A stretch of 64,000 nt of DNA, taken from contig CM060831.1 in the NCBI GenBank assembly GCA_030762175.1, positions 83,242,001 to 83,306,000 of the forward strand, given 5' to 3'. A program made the translations under genes and the position numbers. Source of the DNA: Metallyticus violacea (Eukaryota > Arthropoda > Insecta > Mantodea > Metallyticidae). Numbering within the stretch: the stretch's first letter is position 1; each line of letters starts with the position of its first letter. This document shows positions 1 through 11,052 of this stretch, in pieces. The notes under the pieces were generated by a model, which saw nothing but the letters and a program-made list of their open reading frames with translations, ran no database searches and had not been told where the DNA came from.

Positions 1-69
1 TACAAAACTCTACTGCAACTATTATCGAGATGGCAGCGCCAGTCCCGAATATTATGAATACCTCGTATT
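1..69 (-). mobile_element. End of a mariner-like element (rest lies left of window)
   Basis: These bases match the right-hand end of the mariner-like element at 25312-26941, including the terminal motif ACCTCGTAT and the stretch reading CCAGTCCCGA(A/T)TATT. The body of this copy would lie left of base 1. It abuts a different mariner relic at about base 70, so it either inserted next to it or truncated it. Confidence 0.6.
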
Positions 70-268
70 TTACCACCGAGTCATTTTTTCAAGTTTGGGA
101 ACAGAAAATAATCCGAGGCTGCTAAATTGGGCGAATAGGGTGCATGAGGAAGTAATTAGAACTTTAACTCATTAATTTTGGCCATCACACTAACGGGTGT
201 GTGAACTGGTGCAATGTGTTGATGAAACAAAACTTTCTTTTTCACCAAAATCGGCCTTTCTTCTTCTT

Positions 269-299
<31 letters not shown>

Positions 300-668
300 A
301 TTTCATCACTGAAACGCTGCAGTAAGTTGACATAATTCTCGCCGTTGCTTTTTTTTACTTTTTAAAGATAATGGATGAAAAGTATCCCACGCGAATCCTA
401 AGAAATGGCGCCATGACTTTGTCTGCAGATGGAACTGTCTTCGTCTTCTTTGGAGCCGATTCTCCCTTTTCAGTCCACTGTTTTGATTGTTCTTTTGTCT
501 TAGGTGTGAAGTGATGGGCCCATGTGTTATATTTGGTTATGAATCGACGCAGAAGCTCGGCTTTATTGCTGTGAAACATTCTCACGACACTTTTTGTTCC
601 ATTGTGAGCAAACACAATTCCCATCATGCGTACAGCTTTCCCATGTCCAAATTTTAAAGTCAAGTATG
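70..668 (-). pseudogene. Mariner (irritans-type) transposase relic, C-terminal half
   Basis: Minus-strand translation gives blocks typical of mariner transposases: HHFTPKTKEQSKQW (catalytic-core region following the first Asp region) and, after frame changes, HAPYSPNLAASDYFLFPNLKK around the third catalytic Asp. The usual MDETW block around the first catalytic Asp reads TKYNTW, so that Asp is lost. A (CTT)n expansion at 261-298 and internal frameshifts break the frame. The 5' third of the transposase is absent. A dead DNA-transposon copy. Confidence 0.75.
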
Positions 669-674
669 CGAAGT

Positions 675-720
675 ACGAGGGTAGGTGAATAATTTTCCGG
701 CCTCGATAATAAATCTCGTC
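675..720. mobile_element. Terminal fragment of mariner family A
   Basis: The sequence TACGAGGGTAGG followed by TTTCCGGCCTCG matches the terminal inverted repeat of the mariner copies at 16155, 19260, 32404 and 40934. Only the end is left. Confidence 0.5.
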
Positions 721-1213
721 TTATCCAGCATCACGTACCACTGTACCTTATCCGAATACTCCATTCCTACCTCACCAATAGATCCTTTGCTGTCTCCCAC
801 TTATATTACACTACTAAGTAAGTAAATTGATTAAAAAAGGCTAAGGAGTCCTTTCTTTATGCTTACATCGCGCACAATTAAATATCACAACAGTGCGCTT
901 GTCTGAAGGTACGTGGACTTTAGCATTGCTAAACAAAAACATCACAGCTGCAACTTTTGATTGTTCGAACCCTTTTCACTGGACACCCGTATCTGTTTTA
1001 TACTCGTAGCTAGAGGTATTGTCTTTGCTGTTAGCGATTAACATTCAAAGCGACTCGAATAGAGCTATGGACCAAAGTTTAGACTGGGCAAACTTTTTGA
1101 TCTGGTCGAAAACCAAATATCGGACCAACATCGTTCTTGCTGGCTGCCTGTGATTGGTCGCACGGTTAATTCACCATACTAATGTAATTATCAGTACACT
1201 TTTACAGAAACTC

Positions 1214-1219
1214 TTTAAT
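1214..1219 (-). promoter_or_regulatory. Possible poly(A) signal of the SLC1-like gene
   Basis: ATTAAA on the minus strand, 51 bases after the stop codon of the last SLC1-like exon. Position and sequence fit a variant polyadenylation signal; nothing else proves use. Confidence 0.3.
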
Positions 1220-1269
1220 TATTCTACAAAAATAGCGTATACACACAACTACCTGCTTTTTTACATTTT

Positions 1270-1524
1270 TCAACTCTCAGGAGAACTTGATTCTTGCAAC
1301 GACTCCTTTCCCTGTTTTTGCATCTGTATTTGCTCATCATGCAGAAGCTTGTCAATGTAATGGCTGTTGCGGTGTTGTAGAACCGTCACCATAGAGATAG
1401 TTCCGGCAATGTTCACCAGAGTGAGACATCGGTCGATGAGCCAATCTACAGCCAGGATGACAGCTGTATGGTATTGCGGAACACCCAAACTTATGAGAAT
1501 TATCTCCAGCATGAGAATGCCGCC
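1270..1524 (-). CDS. SLC1-family transporter, last coding exon
   Basis: Last exon of a sodium:dicarboxylate-symporter-fold (SLC1) gene. It starts after a TTTCAG acceptor in phase 0, matching the phase-0 donor of the exon at 9701-10086, so the junction reads PGIPQ/GGILM as in the HP2 hairpin of the family. It encodes HP2, TM8 and the cytoplasmic tail, ending in TGA. TM8 reads VDWLIDRCLTLVNIAGT. Compared with the archaeal homologue GltPh, both substrate-proximal aspartates (390, 394), Thr398 and Asn401 are kept. Arg397, which holds the side-chain carboxylate in glutamate/aspartate transporters, is Leu, and the sodium ligand Asp405 is Thr. The frame is open throughout, so it looks like a working but functionally shifted transporter. 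Which substrate it carries cannot be read from the sequence; an acidic amino acid is unlikely. Confidence 0.88.
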   Translation of the reverse strand, partial: GGILMLEIILISLGVPQYHTAVILAVDWLIDRCLTLVNIAGTISMVTVLQHRNSHYIDKLLHDEQIQMQKQGKESLQESSSPES

Positions 1525-1643
1525 CTGAAATATTTTTCATTCAATTAATTGCTGTCAATTTATTGTGGGACGTAAATGCGGAAACAAAATACATTTTAGG
1601 ATTAAAATATTTTGACAGAGGTGGGTATATCTTCACCAAAATA

Positions 1644-2930
1644 CAGAGTGATTCAAAATGATGGACACACTTTCAGTTGGCTATACTTCCTGAACTATGT
1701 GTTGTATTTTAATTCTGTAAATTACATTTGATTTACATACATGGAGGTATACAAATGTTCAATATGCCCCCTTCCGGCTGCATGGATAATATCTAGACGG
1801 TGGCTGAATTCATCCCACACTCGATGAAGAATGTCTTGCGTCATTGAGTTCAAAGCTGTGATAGGGTTTCTTAAGTCATTCAAATTCGTAGGAAGAGGTG
1901 GTACGTAAACTGCATCTTTCATGAACCCCCACAAGTGGAAATCGCAGGGTGTGAGAACAGGAGACCTCGGTGGCCAGAACAGAAGTGCAAAGTCTTCCTT
2001 CCCCATGCGGCCTATCCATCGTTGAGGTAGACATTAATTCAGGAAATGTCGAACTTTCCGATGCCAATGCGCTGGAGCTCCGTCCTGCTGGAAAATGTAA
2101 TTTCCTGAATCTTCATCGAGGAACAAGCCAGTTTTGCAGAATACTAAGATATCTTCCTCCAGTAATCGTCTTCGTCAAGAAACAAAGGTTCATAAATCTT
2201 TGTCAACGATACGGCGCAAAACACATTAATTTTGGGACTGTCCCCCACATGTTTCAGTGATACATATCCAAACGCTGTGCCTGTTGACTGCCCCACTTAG
2301 GTGAAATGTAGCTTCATCACTAAAAATTACACCAGCCAGAAACAATTCATCTTCTATGTTTCGAAGCATACGGTCACTAAATTCTACACGCTTTACCTTA
2401 TCATTTGTGCGAAGAGCCTGTACCTGTTGTGTGGTTTATACACTAACCGGCGCCTCAATACACGCCAGACAGCTGTCTGCAGTATTATTAAGTTCCTTAC
2501 TTGCTGTATGACTTGATTTCATTGGGCTACATGCAAAGCACGCTTGAATGCACTCCACGTTCTCCTCCGATACACGCGACCGGCCTGAGCTTTTACCTTT
2601 ACACAGAGAGTCAGTTTTGTCAAATTGTTTATTCAAACAATAAATGCTCTTCCCCGTTGGAGGTTCAACGTTAAACTTGTGCCGAAATGCACACTGCAGT
2701 CGCACACTCGCTTTTACTGAACGAATGCAGAAACTCTTGTTGCTTAGTAACCATTTCGCTTACAACTGATGCGGTACGTATGCGGAACAGCTGACGCTAC
2801 AGTGCGGTGCTGGAGCGCTCTAGTGGTAGTATTCGCAACTGTACAACACCCGCTTTCAAATATACTTGACAGCATTCATGTATAGTGCAGGAAAGGATTG
2901 AAAGTGTGTCCATCGTTTCGAATCAGCCTG
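1644..2930 (-). mobile_element. Mariner-like element, family B, nearly full length
   Basis: Ends are inverted repeats: CAGAGTGATTCAAAATGATG at the left and its diverged complement at 2895-2930 (about 33 bp with few mismatches). The minus strand carries a broken Tc1/mariner-superfamily transposase, with FSDEATFHLSG around a catalytic Asp, and SPVLTPCDFHLWG at the third catalytic Asp in the ORF 1722-2006. The N-terminal helix-turn-helix part is in 2436-2705. Stops and frameshifts show it is inactive. It sits in the 3' part of the last SLC1-like intron. A second, truncated copy is at 62570-63300. Confidence 0.8.
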
Positions 2931-4250
2931 CATGTGCCAGCATCTTTATTATCAGCTGAAATATCATTCGGTGTTTAGGGAGGAGCAAGTTTCATACCAA
3001 TTTGTTATTGATCAGCCCATCAACAACGACGGTTATTAACCAATGTTCAAATCCCAAGCACATTCATGTGGTCAAAAATCAGGTTTGAGAAAAAATATTT
3101 TTAAACAAATGAACTTCAAACGATTTATTATGAATACAGTTAAAAGAAAAACAAGTTCTACAAATTGGATATTTCACATGCACGCAGTTACTGATTAGAG
3201 GAGGGCCAAGACGGGTTATTTAATACTTAAAGTCCTGTATCTATAAAAAGAAAATATCTCGAAATAGTCTGAAAATTTATTTTATATACATTTTCTAGTA
3301 GAACGTTAAAATACTTACGTTTTAATCTTCGCACAACTTGGAAAGATTGTTGCTTTTATTACCTGCATTTGTACAATTTCTGACACAACTGCCAATACAT
3401 CCTTCAATAGAATCTAAGGCAGTTCTCGCGAGGACGGCAGACATCCAATGTCAGATGAACGCTAATTTGGAGTTGCCGGCCATCAAATTTCGTCTTAGTT
3501 GATTTTCGATGCAGTTATTAATTGCTGCCCCCCCCACCTTGTGACAACAATTAGCTCAGGGGTCCGATTCCATCATTACGAGAAAACTTTCTCATGGGAC
3601 AAAGAGAGGAGTGGAAACTGTGCAAATTATCACACGATGCGCTGTTGAAATTATTCGTTATTCAAATTATTCTGCTCTCTGGTGCGTTTGCATAGGCGAT
3701 GAGGTTTACTTAACGCTCGAGTGTATAAAGTGATTGCTGAAGAGATGAGTAAAAGTCCCCGAGAGTACTCGCTGACCTCTTGTCTGAATCCAGCAGGAAG
3801 GATCTGCGAAATGAACACTAAGTATGAATGTCCGAACGGAGAAAGTTTTGAACGAACTGAATGCTAAATATGCTGAACACACGTTGAACGTGAATGCATC
3901 TCAGAACTAATTCTAGCAGGAATCTAAGTGTTGAACGAATGTACGCGCCTGTGAGTCGAAGTGAGAGACTAATATTGAACGATTGTCTGAGAGAGGACTG
4001 AATCAGAACTGAATTTCCTTTTCAGGGCATGTTCCTCCATATACGAGTAGTGGACAAAGAATAACGGCAATTATTTTATTTCGCGAGCTTCATAAAACCG
4101 ATTTTCAATATTTTTTTTAACTTGTTGGTACAAATGTTTCTGATCAATGTTGGCGTTTTCAGCTGTTTTGAATGTTTATTTCATTGTTGACAGTAGAAAA
4201 GGTTAGACATGTTTTGGTGTGCTGGGTGATTTTTTTTAATTTCGAAAAAA
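2931..4250. other. Intron sequence without recognised features
   Basis: AT-rich sequence inside the last intron of the SLC1-like gene. No coding homology, RNA gene or clear repeat was recognised. Confidence 0.5.
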
Positions 4251-5250
4251 ATGGATCAAAGAATATGTATAAATTTTGCTTGAAAAAAGTGCAACAAAGT
4301 ATTGGAAATGTTGACTGTGGATTTGGCGAATCTGCTATGAACAAGACAAGAGCTTACGCGTAGTACAGACGTTTCAAAGAGGGCCGTGAAGACGTTGAAG
4401 ATGACTACCGTCCTAGCACATCAATAACCGCCGACAACGTCGAAGCAAATGATTCTGGAAAATCGCCGAATCATATCAGAGAGGTTGCTGATGATGTCGG
4501 TATATCATTTGGTTCATGCCAAGCAAATTTTTCGGTTGTTTTGGGCATGAGCAGCAAAATTTGTTCCGAGATTGCTGAATTTCGAGCAAAAACGACGTCG
4601 CGTAGACGTCGCTCAGGAATTGCTGAATGAAGTCAACAACGATTCAAAACTTGTTGAAAAGGTCATAACCGGTGACGAAACATGGGTGTGCGGGTATGAC
4701 GTCGAAACCAAGGCCCAATCGTCCCAATGGAAGCTGGCTGAAGTGCCAAGACCGAAAACAATTCGACAAGTTCGATCAAATTTGAAGGTTCTTCTCACTG
4801 TTCTCTTCGATTTCAATGACATAGCGCATCATGAGTTCCTGTCATATGGTCGTACGGTCAATAAGGAACACTACCTGGAAGTAATGCGCCGTTTGCTGAT
4901 GCAATCCGACGAAAACGACCGGACGTGTGGCAAAACCACTCGTGGAAATTGCATCAGATAATGCTCTGATCACACCTCACTGCTTGTTCCTGAGTTTTTG
5001 GCAAAAAAAAAAAAAAAAACAAAAAAAAAAAAAACCGTTGTGTTGCCTCAGCCACCATATTCACCGGTCATAGCTCCCTGCGACTTCTTTCTATTCCCGA
5101 GGCTGAAGAAAACCTTGAAAGAACGACGTTTTCCCACTAATGATAAGGTAAAAACACAATCGCTGAAGGGCATACCGAAAAGCGAGTTCCAGAAGTGCTT
5201 CCAAGACTGGAAAAAGCGCTGGCACAAGTGAATTATATCCGGAGGAATAT
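4251..5250 (+). pseudogene. Mariner-like transposase relic
   Basis: From ATG 4251 the frames encode, in order, IKFCLKK (N-terminal DNA-binding region), YRRFKEGREDVEDDYRPS, GISFGSCQ, ITGDETWVCGYD (first catalytic Asp), and QPPYSPVIAPCDFFLFPRLK, where the third catalytic Asp is kept as in the family. An A-rich stretch at 5000-5033 replaces coding sequence before the last block, and several stops and frame changes interrupt the gene. Full-length organisation but inactive. Confidence 0.78.
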
Positions 5251-5390
5251 AATGATTTTATTAATATTTGTACTCACATGAATTCATACTTAGAAATTGC
5301 TGCTTGCCGCACGTTCACACGCGGAACTGTATTCCTTTTATATGCTTCACCCTACCGTGTGATCTTGCAATGTCATACGTCACTATACAA

Positions 5391-6534
5391 ATTGTTTCAA
5401 AAATACTTTTACAAACTTTAGTGGCGGTTCCTGACATCAAAATATGATTAAAAAGTCTGAAAAAACATATGTCTGGAAATCGTTAGTTTTTGGGTTACTA
5501 ATGAAAGTTTACTTCTATGTTATTTCAAGGTGTAACCTAAAACTTAAGTTCGTACGAAAATAAAATTACTGTCGTTGTGTAATCGAATGATGTTATCGAT
5601 TCAAATCAGCTGATGCGCTCACTGTATCCAAGGACACTTGTTTACATTTGTTATTTGGGCACATTCGTGGTTAATCTTTTTCTCACATTTCACTTGTGTT
5701 GCCTATTGTGTTTAATCATGGCAAGATATCCATTTCGTGCCCTTGTAAATAAGTAGAACCATATAGTTTAGGCATGATGGGGCTCCAGCATTGTTCGAGA
5801 TGCTCTGGTTGATATCTATCATGACGGATGGATAGGTAGGGGAGAACCAGTTCCATGGCCTACACGTTCCATCGACCTCAAACTTTTGGATTTTTATCCT
5901 TGGGGAGCCCTAAAACAATGGTTTATGCAGCAGACATTCCTAAAGCAGAGACACTTCATCAACATGCTATGGAAGCATGCGAAAACATCATCGTATGGGA
6001 GTTTTTGAAAGGATGTGAGAGTTGCATGGTCTGACGAGTGTCTGCATGTGTGGTAGCAAGAGGTTTCAACATCTATTATGTGTTTATCAGTTGAAATTGT
6101 ATTTATTGGGTTTTGTTTCCTGTTTTCATAAACTTTCATTAATAACTCAAAAACTAAAGCGATCTGGACATATGTTTATAAGGGCTTTTTTCTTATTTTG
6201 GTAAATTTTCATTAATAACTCGAAAGCTAAAGAGATCTGGATATATGTTTATAAGTACTTTTTTTCTTGTTTGGGTAAATTTCCATTAATAATTCACAAA
6301 ACTAATAATTTTGGACCTATATGTACATGATTTTTTTTTCTTGTTTTGGTAGAATTTCATTAATAACTCAAAAATTAAGAATTTCTGAACAAATGTTTAT
6401 ATGGACTTTTTTGTTTTGGTAAACTGTCATTAATAACTCAAAAACTAATAATTTCCGGATATATGTTTATTTTTCCCCTTATTTTGGTGTGAAGAGTCCC
6501 CTACCAAAATTGTAAAAGTATTTTTGAAACACCC
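5391..6534 (+). mobile_element. Degenerate DNA transposon with terminal inverted repeats
   Basis: The left end TTTCAAAAATACTTTTACAA is repeated inverted at 6511-6530. Inside, 5838-5925 reads on the plus strand as a transposase end (PTRSIDLKLLDFYPWGALKQ), equivalent to the SPDLxxxDFxLWG block of Tc1/mariner transposases. The rest of the coding region is gone, and the right half is a ~73-bp tandem repeat. Confidence 0.65.
6095..6490. repeat. Minisatellite, ~73-bp unit, five copies
   Basis: The motif CATTAATAACTC and close variants recurs at about 6136, 6210, 6283, 6359 and 6429 (spacing 70-76 bp), each preceded by TTTTGGTAAA-like and followed by ATATGTTTAT-like blocks. It lies wholly inside the transposon relic 5391-6534. 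Confidence 0.75.
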
Positions 6535-7518
6535 TTTTTGCTACTGCGCATATACACGTGTTTCTTCAAACACAACGTAACTCTTGTTCTTGCGCAAGGG
6601 AACAAGTCAGTTTAATTATTAACAGTGACTTGCTGTTTCTTTTCACTCAAGATTGCAACTCCACCCATCGCTTTTAAATCACTTTACCTTGTAAACACTT
6701 GCGGAGTTAGTGGGCTCTGTTATGAACGCCATGTACGCTGATTGTTAATGTACACATCATGCACATTAACAATGCATCTCACGAACCCCGGCAGGTACTC
6801 AGGACGCGCCTCAAGTGTGTCTTAGATGCCAGGATTCTACTAACCTGCAATAACCGGGGTGCTAAGGCGGAACCCCGAACCGCTCTAACCAGCTCTCCAT
6901 GCATATTAACATTAACCACATGGGAAGGCGATGTAGCTTCTGTGGAAGTTCACCAGCCGGTGCGGCGGGTCGTGTATGGGGTCGCTCTATAAAAAAAAAG
7001 TGGTAGGTACTGACAGGCAACTCGTCAGCCATTTCAGGCCAGCCTCTCTCCACGTCCGCCTCCGCCTGCCGGCTCGTGCTATTCCACTCGGGTGCCATTA
7101 CTGAAGATATGAGGGGAACTAACTTTGAACACGTGCAGCGGAGATGTGAGCACCGGACCCCGGGAAGCAGGGAACACCGGCCCATCTACAGGAACCACAC
7201 AAACACTCACACCTCTTTTTCCAAACAGCTCAACCAACAATTTCTACGCCGCGCCAGTGGACTTCAGTAATTAGCAAGGCACGAAATCACTTTTTCCTTG
7301 GTACCATCGCCGGTGGTATGTCAAAACCAGCGTGACACCCTTGGTACTATAAACCGTGCACTATTTGTAGTCGACCACTTGAAGCCGTTGAAGAGAGACG
7401 CAGTCTTGCCACACAGCGGATGACTGCATAGCCACTCCCCTGCTGCCCTCACCATCTTGTGCACAGTGCATGATTTTAAGCTGTCGGCGTTTGTATAACC
7501 TTCCCAGAATCCTCCAGG
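6535..7518. other. Intron sequence, nothing recognised
   Basis: Unassigned. The part 6700-7200 is more GC-rich than its surroundings and has short open frames on both strands, but none shows family motifs. It may be another diverged interspersed repeat. Confidence 0.4.
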
Positions 7519-7763
7519 AGGTAACCATACTTGCCTTCTAAACCCAAGATCATCGATGAAATTTTCGAGGCGTAAAAATCCTAAGTATGACTTCCTTCGT
7601 AAGGGAAGTACAGCCGTGGGTTCCGTGTCGTACATTTACGGCACGATAAAGAACCTCAAGCCTGAAAGAGAGGCCTCTGAGCAAAATTTGTCGTCCGTTT
7701 CACGTCCTGAATTGAATGGGACGCTTACGACCTGAGCTGTTAAAGAGCGTCCGTAATTAAAAC
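7519..7763 (+). mobile_element. tRNA-derived SINE (family 1), partial head
   Basis: Matches the family body (CTAAGTATG, GTACATTTACGGCACGA, GACCTGAGCTGTTAAAGAG). The first part of the tRNA-like head and the B box are deleted. Confidence 0.85.
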
Positions 7764-7954
7764 AGTTCAACAACAGAATCCTCCAGAACGCGCCTGTAAT
7801 CGTCAACCAACCATCTGTTTCCCGTACACACTACTTTATATCTCGGCCATAGACATTGTAGTTGTCCTTGCTACATAAGTCCGGGAATTGGCCAACCGGC
7901 ATACACGGAGACACAACCATCTCTGAATGGATAAAATATCCCATACGAGGTTCT

Positions 7955-8640
7955 ATCAAAAATTCTCATGCCGGTTCTGTTAAAAAAAAATTTACTTAAT
8001 GTACCTAAATTGAACACCATCTCCTTCAAAATAATCTCCTTGGGCAGCAATACACGAACCGCCCTCCCTGACTGAGTTTTTTTTTTTTTTTTTTTTTTTT
8101 CCCAGGTTTTCCTCAGTCCTCATAAATGGCAAATGCCGGGGAGGTACTCTAAACTTAGGCCTGGAACGTTTCCTTCCTTAAAAAAATCCTTTCCCAACAT
8201 ATCATTTCATCTCATGTATCATCAGTGTCCACCGCCTGTGATGCCTCTGTAGCAAAAAACGGACGTTAAACACTATTATAAAAAATCCCACGTTGTTGAA
8301 ACACCGACTTTGTCTGCACCGAATCAAACGATACACAAAAAAAAGTCAACAACATCGTTGTTCCACGAGCCTATGAACAATTTCCCGGACTTTTTCAACA
8401 TTTTCGCGAGTGATGCTTGTTGAAGGTCTTCCAGGGATGTCCTTATTTTGAAGCGCCCGTACCACTCGAAACTTGCCGTAGCTCTGTTTAATGTTTCTGT
8501 TGTTGGTTGAGAAGTTTAACACGCCATTTCACGTTGGCCTTTTGTTCCAACTTGCTGCCATGACGAAATCGTAGGCTAGTACACGCATGTGATACAAAAA
8601 TACCGATTGCACTATTCACAATTTAAATACAACGCTTAGC
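7955..8640 (-). pseudogene. Mariner relic split by a SINE
   Basis: The minus strand in 8300-8500 encodes DIPGRPSTSITRENVEKVREIV, cut here to the DIPGRPSTS and ENVEKVREIV blocks typical of the linker after the first helix-turn-helix of mariner transposases. 8000-8056 holds the end of the gene and its terminus. The middle is lost, and a family-2 SINE occupies 8057-8290. Confidence 0.6.
8057..8290 (+). mobile_element. SINE family 2, head truncated
   Basis: Shares TTTTCCTCA, CATAAATGGCAAATGCCG, CTAAACTTAGGCCTGGAA and GTTAAACACTAT with copies at 21880-22150 (inverted), 44088-44335 and 57003-57253 (inverted). A T-run of about 24 bases interrupts its 5' part. Confidence 0.75.
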
Positions 8641-8698
8641 ACACTGCTAGATCAGCGTTACAGTCCCCAAGTATAAACTGATTAACTTATCATGTTCT

Positions 8699-9668
8699 AT
8701 TACTACTACTATTACTACTACTATTACTACTACTACTATTACTACTACTATTACTACTACTATTACTACTACTATTACTACCACTATTACTACTACTACT
8801 ACCACTACTACTATTACTATTACTACTACTATTATTACTACTATTACTACTACTATTATTACTACTATTACTACTACTACTATTACTACTACTATTACTA
8901 CCACTATTACTACTACTATTACTATTACTACTACTATTACTACTACTACTATTACTACTACTACTATTACTACTACTATTACTACCACTATTACTACTAC
9001 TATTACTATTACTACTACTATTACTACTACTACTATTACTATTACTACTACTACTATTACTATTACTACTACTATTACTACCACTATTACTACTACTACT
9101 ATTACTACTACTACCACTATTACTACTACTACTATTACTACTACTATTATTACTACTATTACTACTACTATTATTACTACTACTATTACTATTACTACTA
9201 CTATTAGTACTACTATTACTACTATTTACTACTACTATTACTACTTCTACTACTATTACTACCACTATTACTACTACTACTACTATTACTATTACTACCA
9301 CTATTACTACTACTACCATTACTACTACTATTATTACTACTATTACTACTACTATTATTACTACTACTATTACTATTACTACTACTATTAGTACTACTAT
9401 TACTACTATTTACTACTACTATTACTACTTCTACTACTATTACTACGACTACTATTACTACTACTATTATTACTACTACTATTACTACTATTATTACTAC
9501 TATTACTACTACTATTACTACTACTACTACTACTACTACTACTATTACTACTACTACTACTACTACTATTATTACTACTACTACTATTACTACTACTATT
9601 ACTACTACTACTATTACTACTACTATTACTACTACTATTACTACTATTAGTACTACTACTTCTACTCT
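8699..9668. repeat. Trinucleotide microsatellite (TAC/TAT)n, about 970 bp
   Basis: Almost pure TAC and TAT triplets. It begins about 27 bases beyond the splice donor of the SLC1-like exon 9701-10086, inside the intron. Long open frames across it (poly-Tyr, poly-Val/Ile, poly-Ser/Asn) are products of the repeat and not genes. Confidence 0.98.
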
Positions 9669-9700
9669 ATTTCTACTACTAAATACAAACTTTAACGTAC

Positions 9701-10086
9701 CTGCGGTATACCGGGGCAAGCCACACTCAAGAGAATGGAGAAGAGGCAGATAGTGATACACGTGGGGACGTTCACCTTTCTGCCGGCGTTTAAGGAGCAG
9801 GATATTGCTGCCATGATAAAGAAGGTGCAAGCACCATCCTTGTGCAGTGTCACTGCTAGGGGAACCATTGTCTCCACTATGTCGGGGTCGTAATCTGCAT
9901 CAAAACCTGCTGTGCACAATGGCATAGCGGCTAGCGAGGATCCTGAAGCGAAGGCCATCAGGAATGACTTCAAGAAGCAGCGGTATGCTCGAAACGGATT
10001 TCTGCACGTCAGAAGGCCGACGAGAGCCGGGTAAAAGATAAATATCTGTATGATAATTGCCAGAAACACGATGCCACAGTATTTAC
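9701..10086 (-). CDS. SLC1-family transporter, exon with HP1-TM7-HP2 start
   Basis: Bounded by a TTTTTCAG acceptor and a GTACGT donor; phase 1 in, phase 0 out, both matching the neighbouring exons. It encodes the end of TM5/TM6 (GIVFLAIIIQIFIFYPAL), hairpin HP1 (FASGSSLAAMPL, equal to the TSSSSATLP serine motif), TM7 and the start of HP2 (PGIPQ). The TM7 motif, NMDGT in nearly all SLC1 proteins, reads HKDGA here. Asn310, Met311 and Thr314 (GltPh numbering), which shape the sodium sites, are therefore replaced, with a Lys placed in the membrane core; Asp312 remains. Gly-Ile-Pro of HP2 is kept. The frame is open for the whole exon. Family assignment is secure from order and spacing of motifs; transport activity is doubtful. 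Confidence 0.9.
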
Positions 10087-10200
10087 CTGAAAAAGCGTTT
10101 CTTAGCTGCAGATAAACTGGAACATTTCCGAAACGCAACTTATCAAAATATAATTCAAAATGGAAATCACAAAAACTACTTTGAAATTTTATATTACACA

Positions 10201-11052
10201 GAGGGTGCCAAAAAATGTATACACACTTCAAGCAAAGAAAAAATTGTGTTAACATAACAAAGCTGAACTCACACAAGCAGAAAATGATGAGCACTAATCA
10301 TCTTAGACTTTTACAGTTACAACAGTTGCTCAAAGTGCCCACCATCGGCGTCGATACACTTCTGAGTACGTTGAACTACTGATTGAGCAACGTTTGCGAA
10401 AGTGTTCTCAGCGATTGCAGCACTTGCCGTTTCAATTTCTTCCCGAAGTGTTGTCAGTGTAGCTGGTTTTCTACGGTATACAACATCCTTAAGAGTTCCC
10501 CATAGGTAGAAGTTCAACGGAGTTAGATCCGGAGAACGCGGTGGAAACTTAATCGGACCTCTTCGTCCTATTCAGTGCCTTGGATCCAGTGCGCGGGGCT
10601 TGTTGCTGTGCGAGATCTCCCAGATCTTGTGAACATCGCATAAGGTATCATGAGTCTCAAATTTGTCTCCAAATGCGTGCAATTGCTACTGGCGTTGGCG
10701 GTTCTGTTCTGTACACACAACTCCTATGCCTTTGAACTTCAACAACAATCTCGGTTTTCCAATACCACTTCAAAATTGCTTTCCGCTGTTTAAACGATAA
10801 TCTTGGCTCCATTTTGTTGTAGCAACGCTATCATAACGTAATGTGAGTCATGTCTATTTACAGATCATCATACGATAATCTTGACTTCATTTGTTCATTG
10901 TTGCTTCACCTGTCACAAAGCAACGCTATCATAATGTGAGTCACATCTGTTTACAAAACATCATAATATATATTACTGTGTTTCTCGGTCCAACTTTGAA
11001 ATAAATTAAATAGACATCTACGTGAAATTGTGTAAAATTTTTTGGCACCCTC
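10201..11052 (-). mobile_element. Degenerate mariner-like element, family C
   Basis: Ends are inverted: GAGGGTGCCAAAAAATGTAT at 10201 and its diverged complement ending at 11052. The minus strand keeps the transposase C-terminus (LNFYLWGTLKDVVYRRKPAT, third catalytic Asp changed to Asn) at 10317-10540. Most of the catalytic core is deleted. A partial copy of the same family is at 28193-28455. Confidence 0.75.

Noticed and set aside
8647..9319. Long open frames rich in Val/Ile, Ser/Asn and Tyr
   Set aside because: They are translations of a trinucleotide repeat in all frames and have no gene context.
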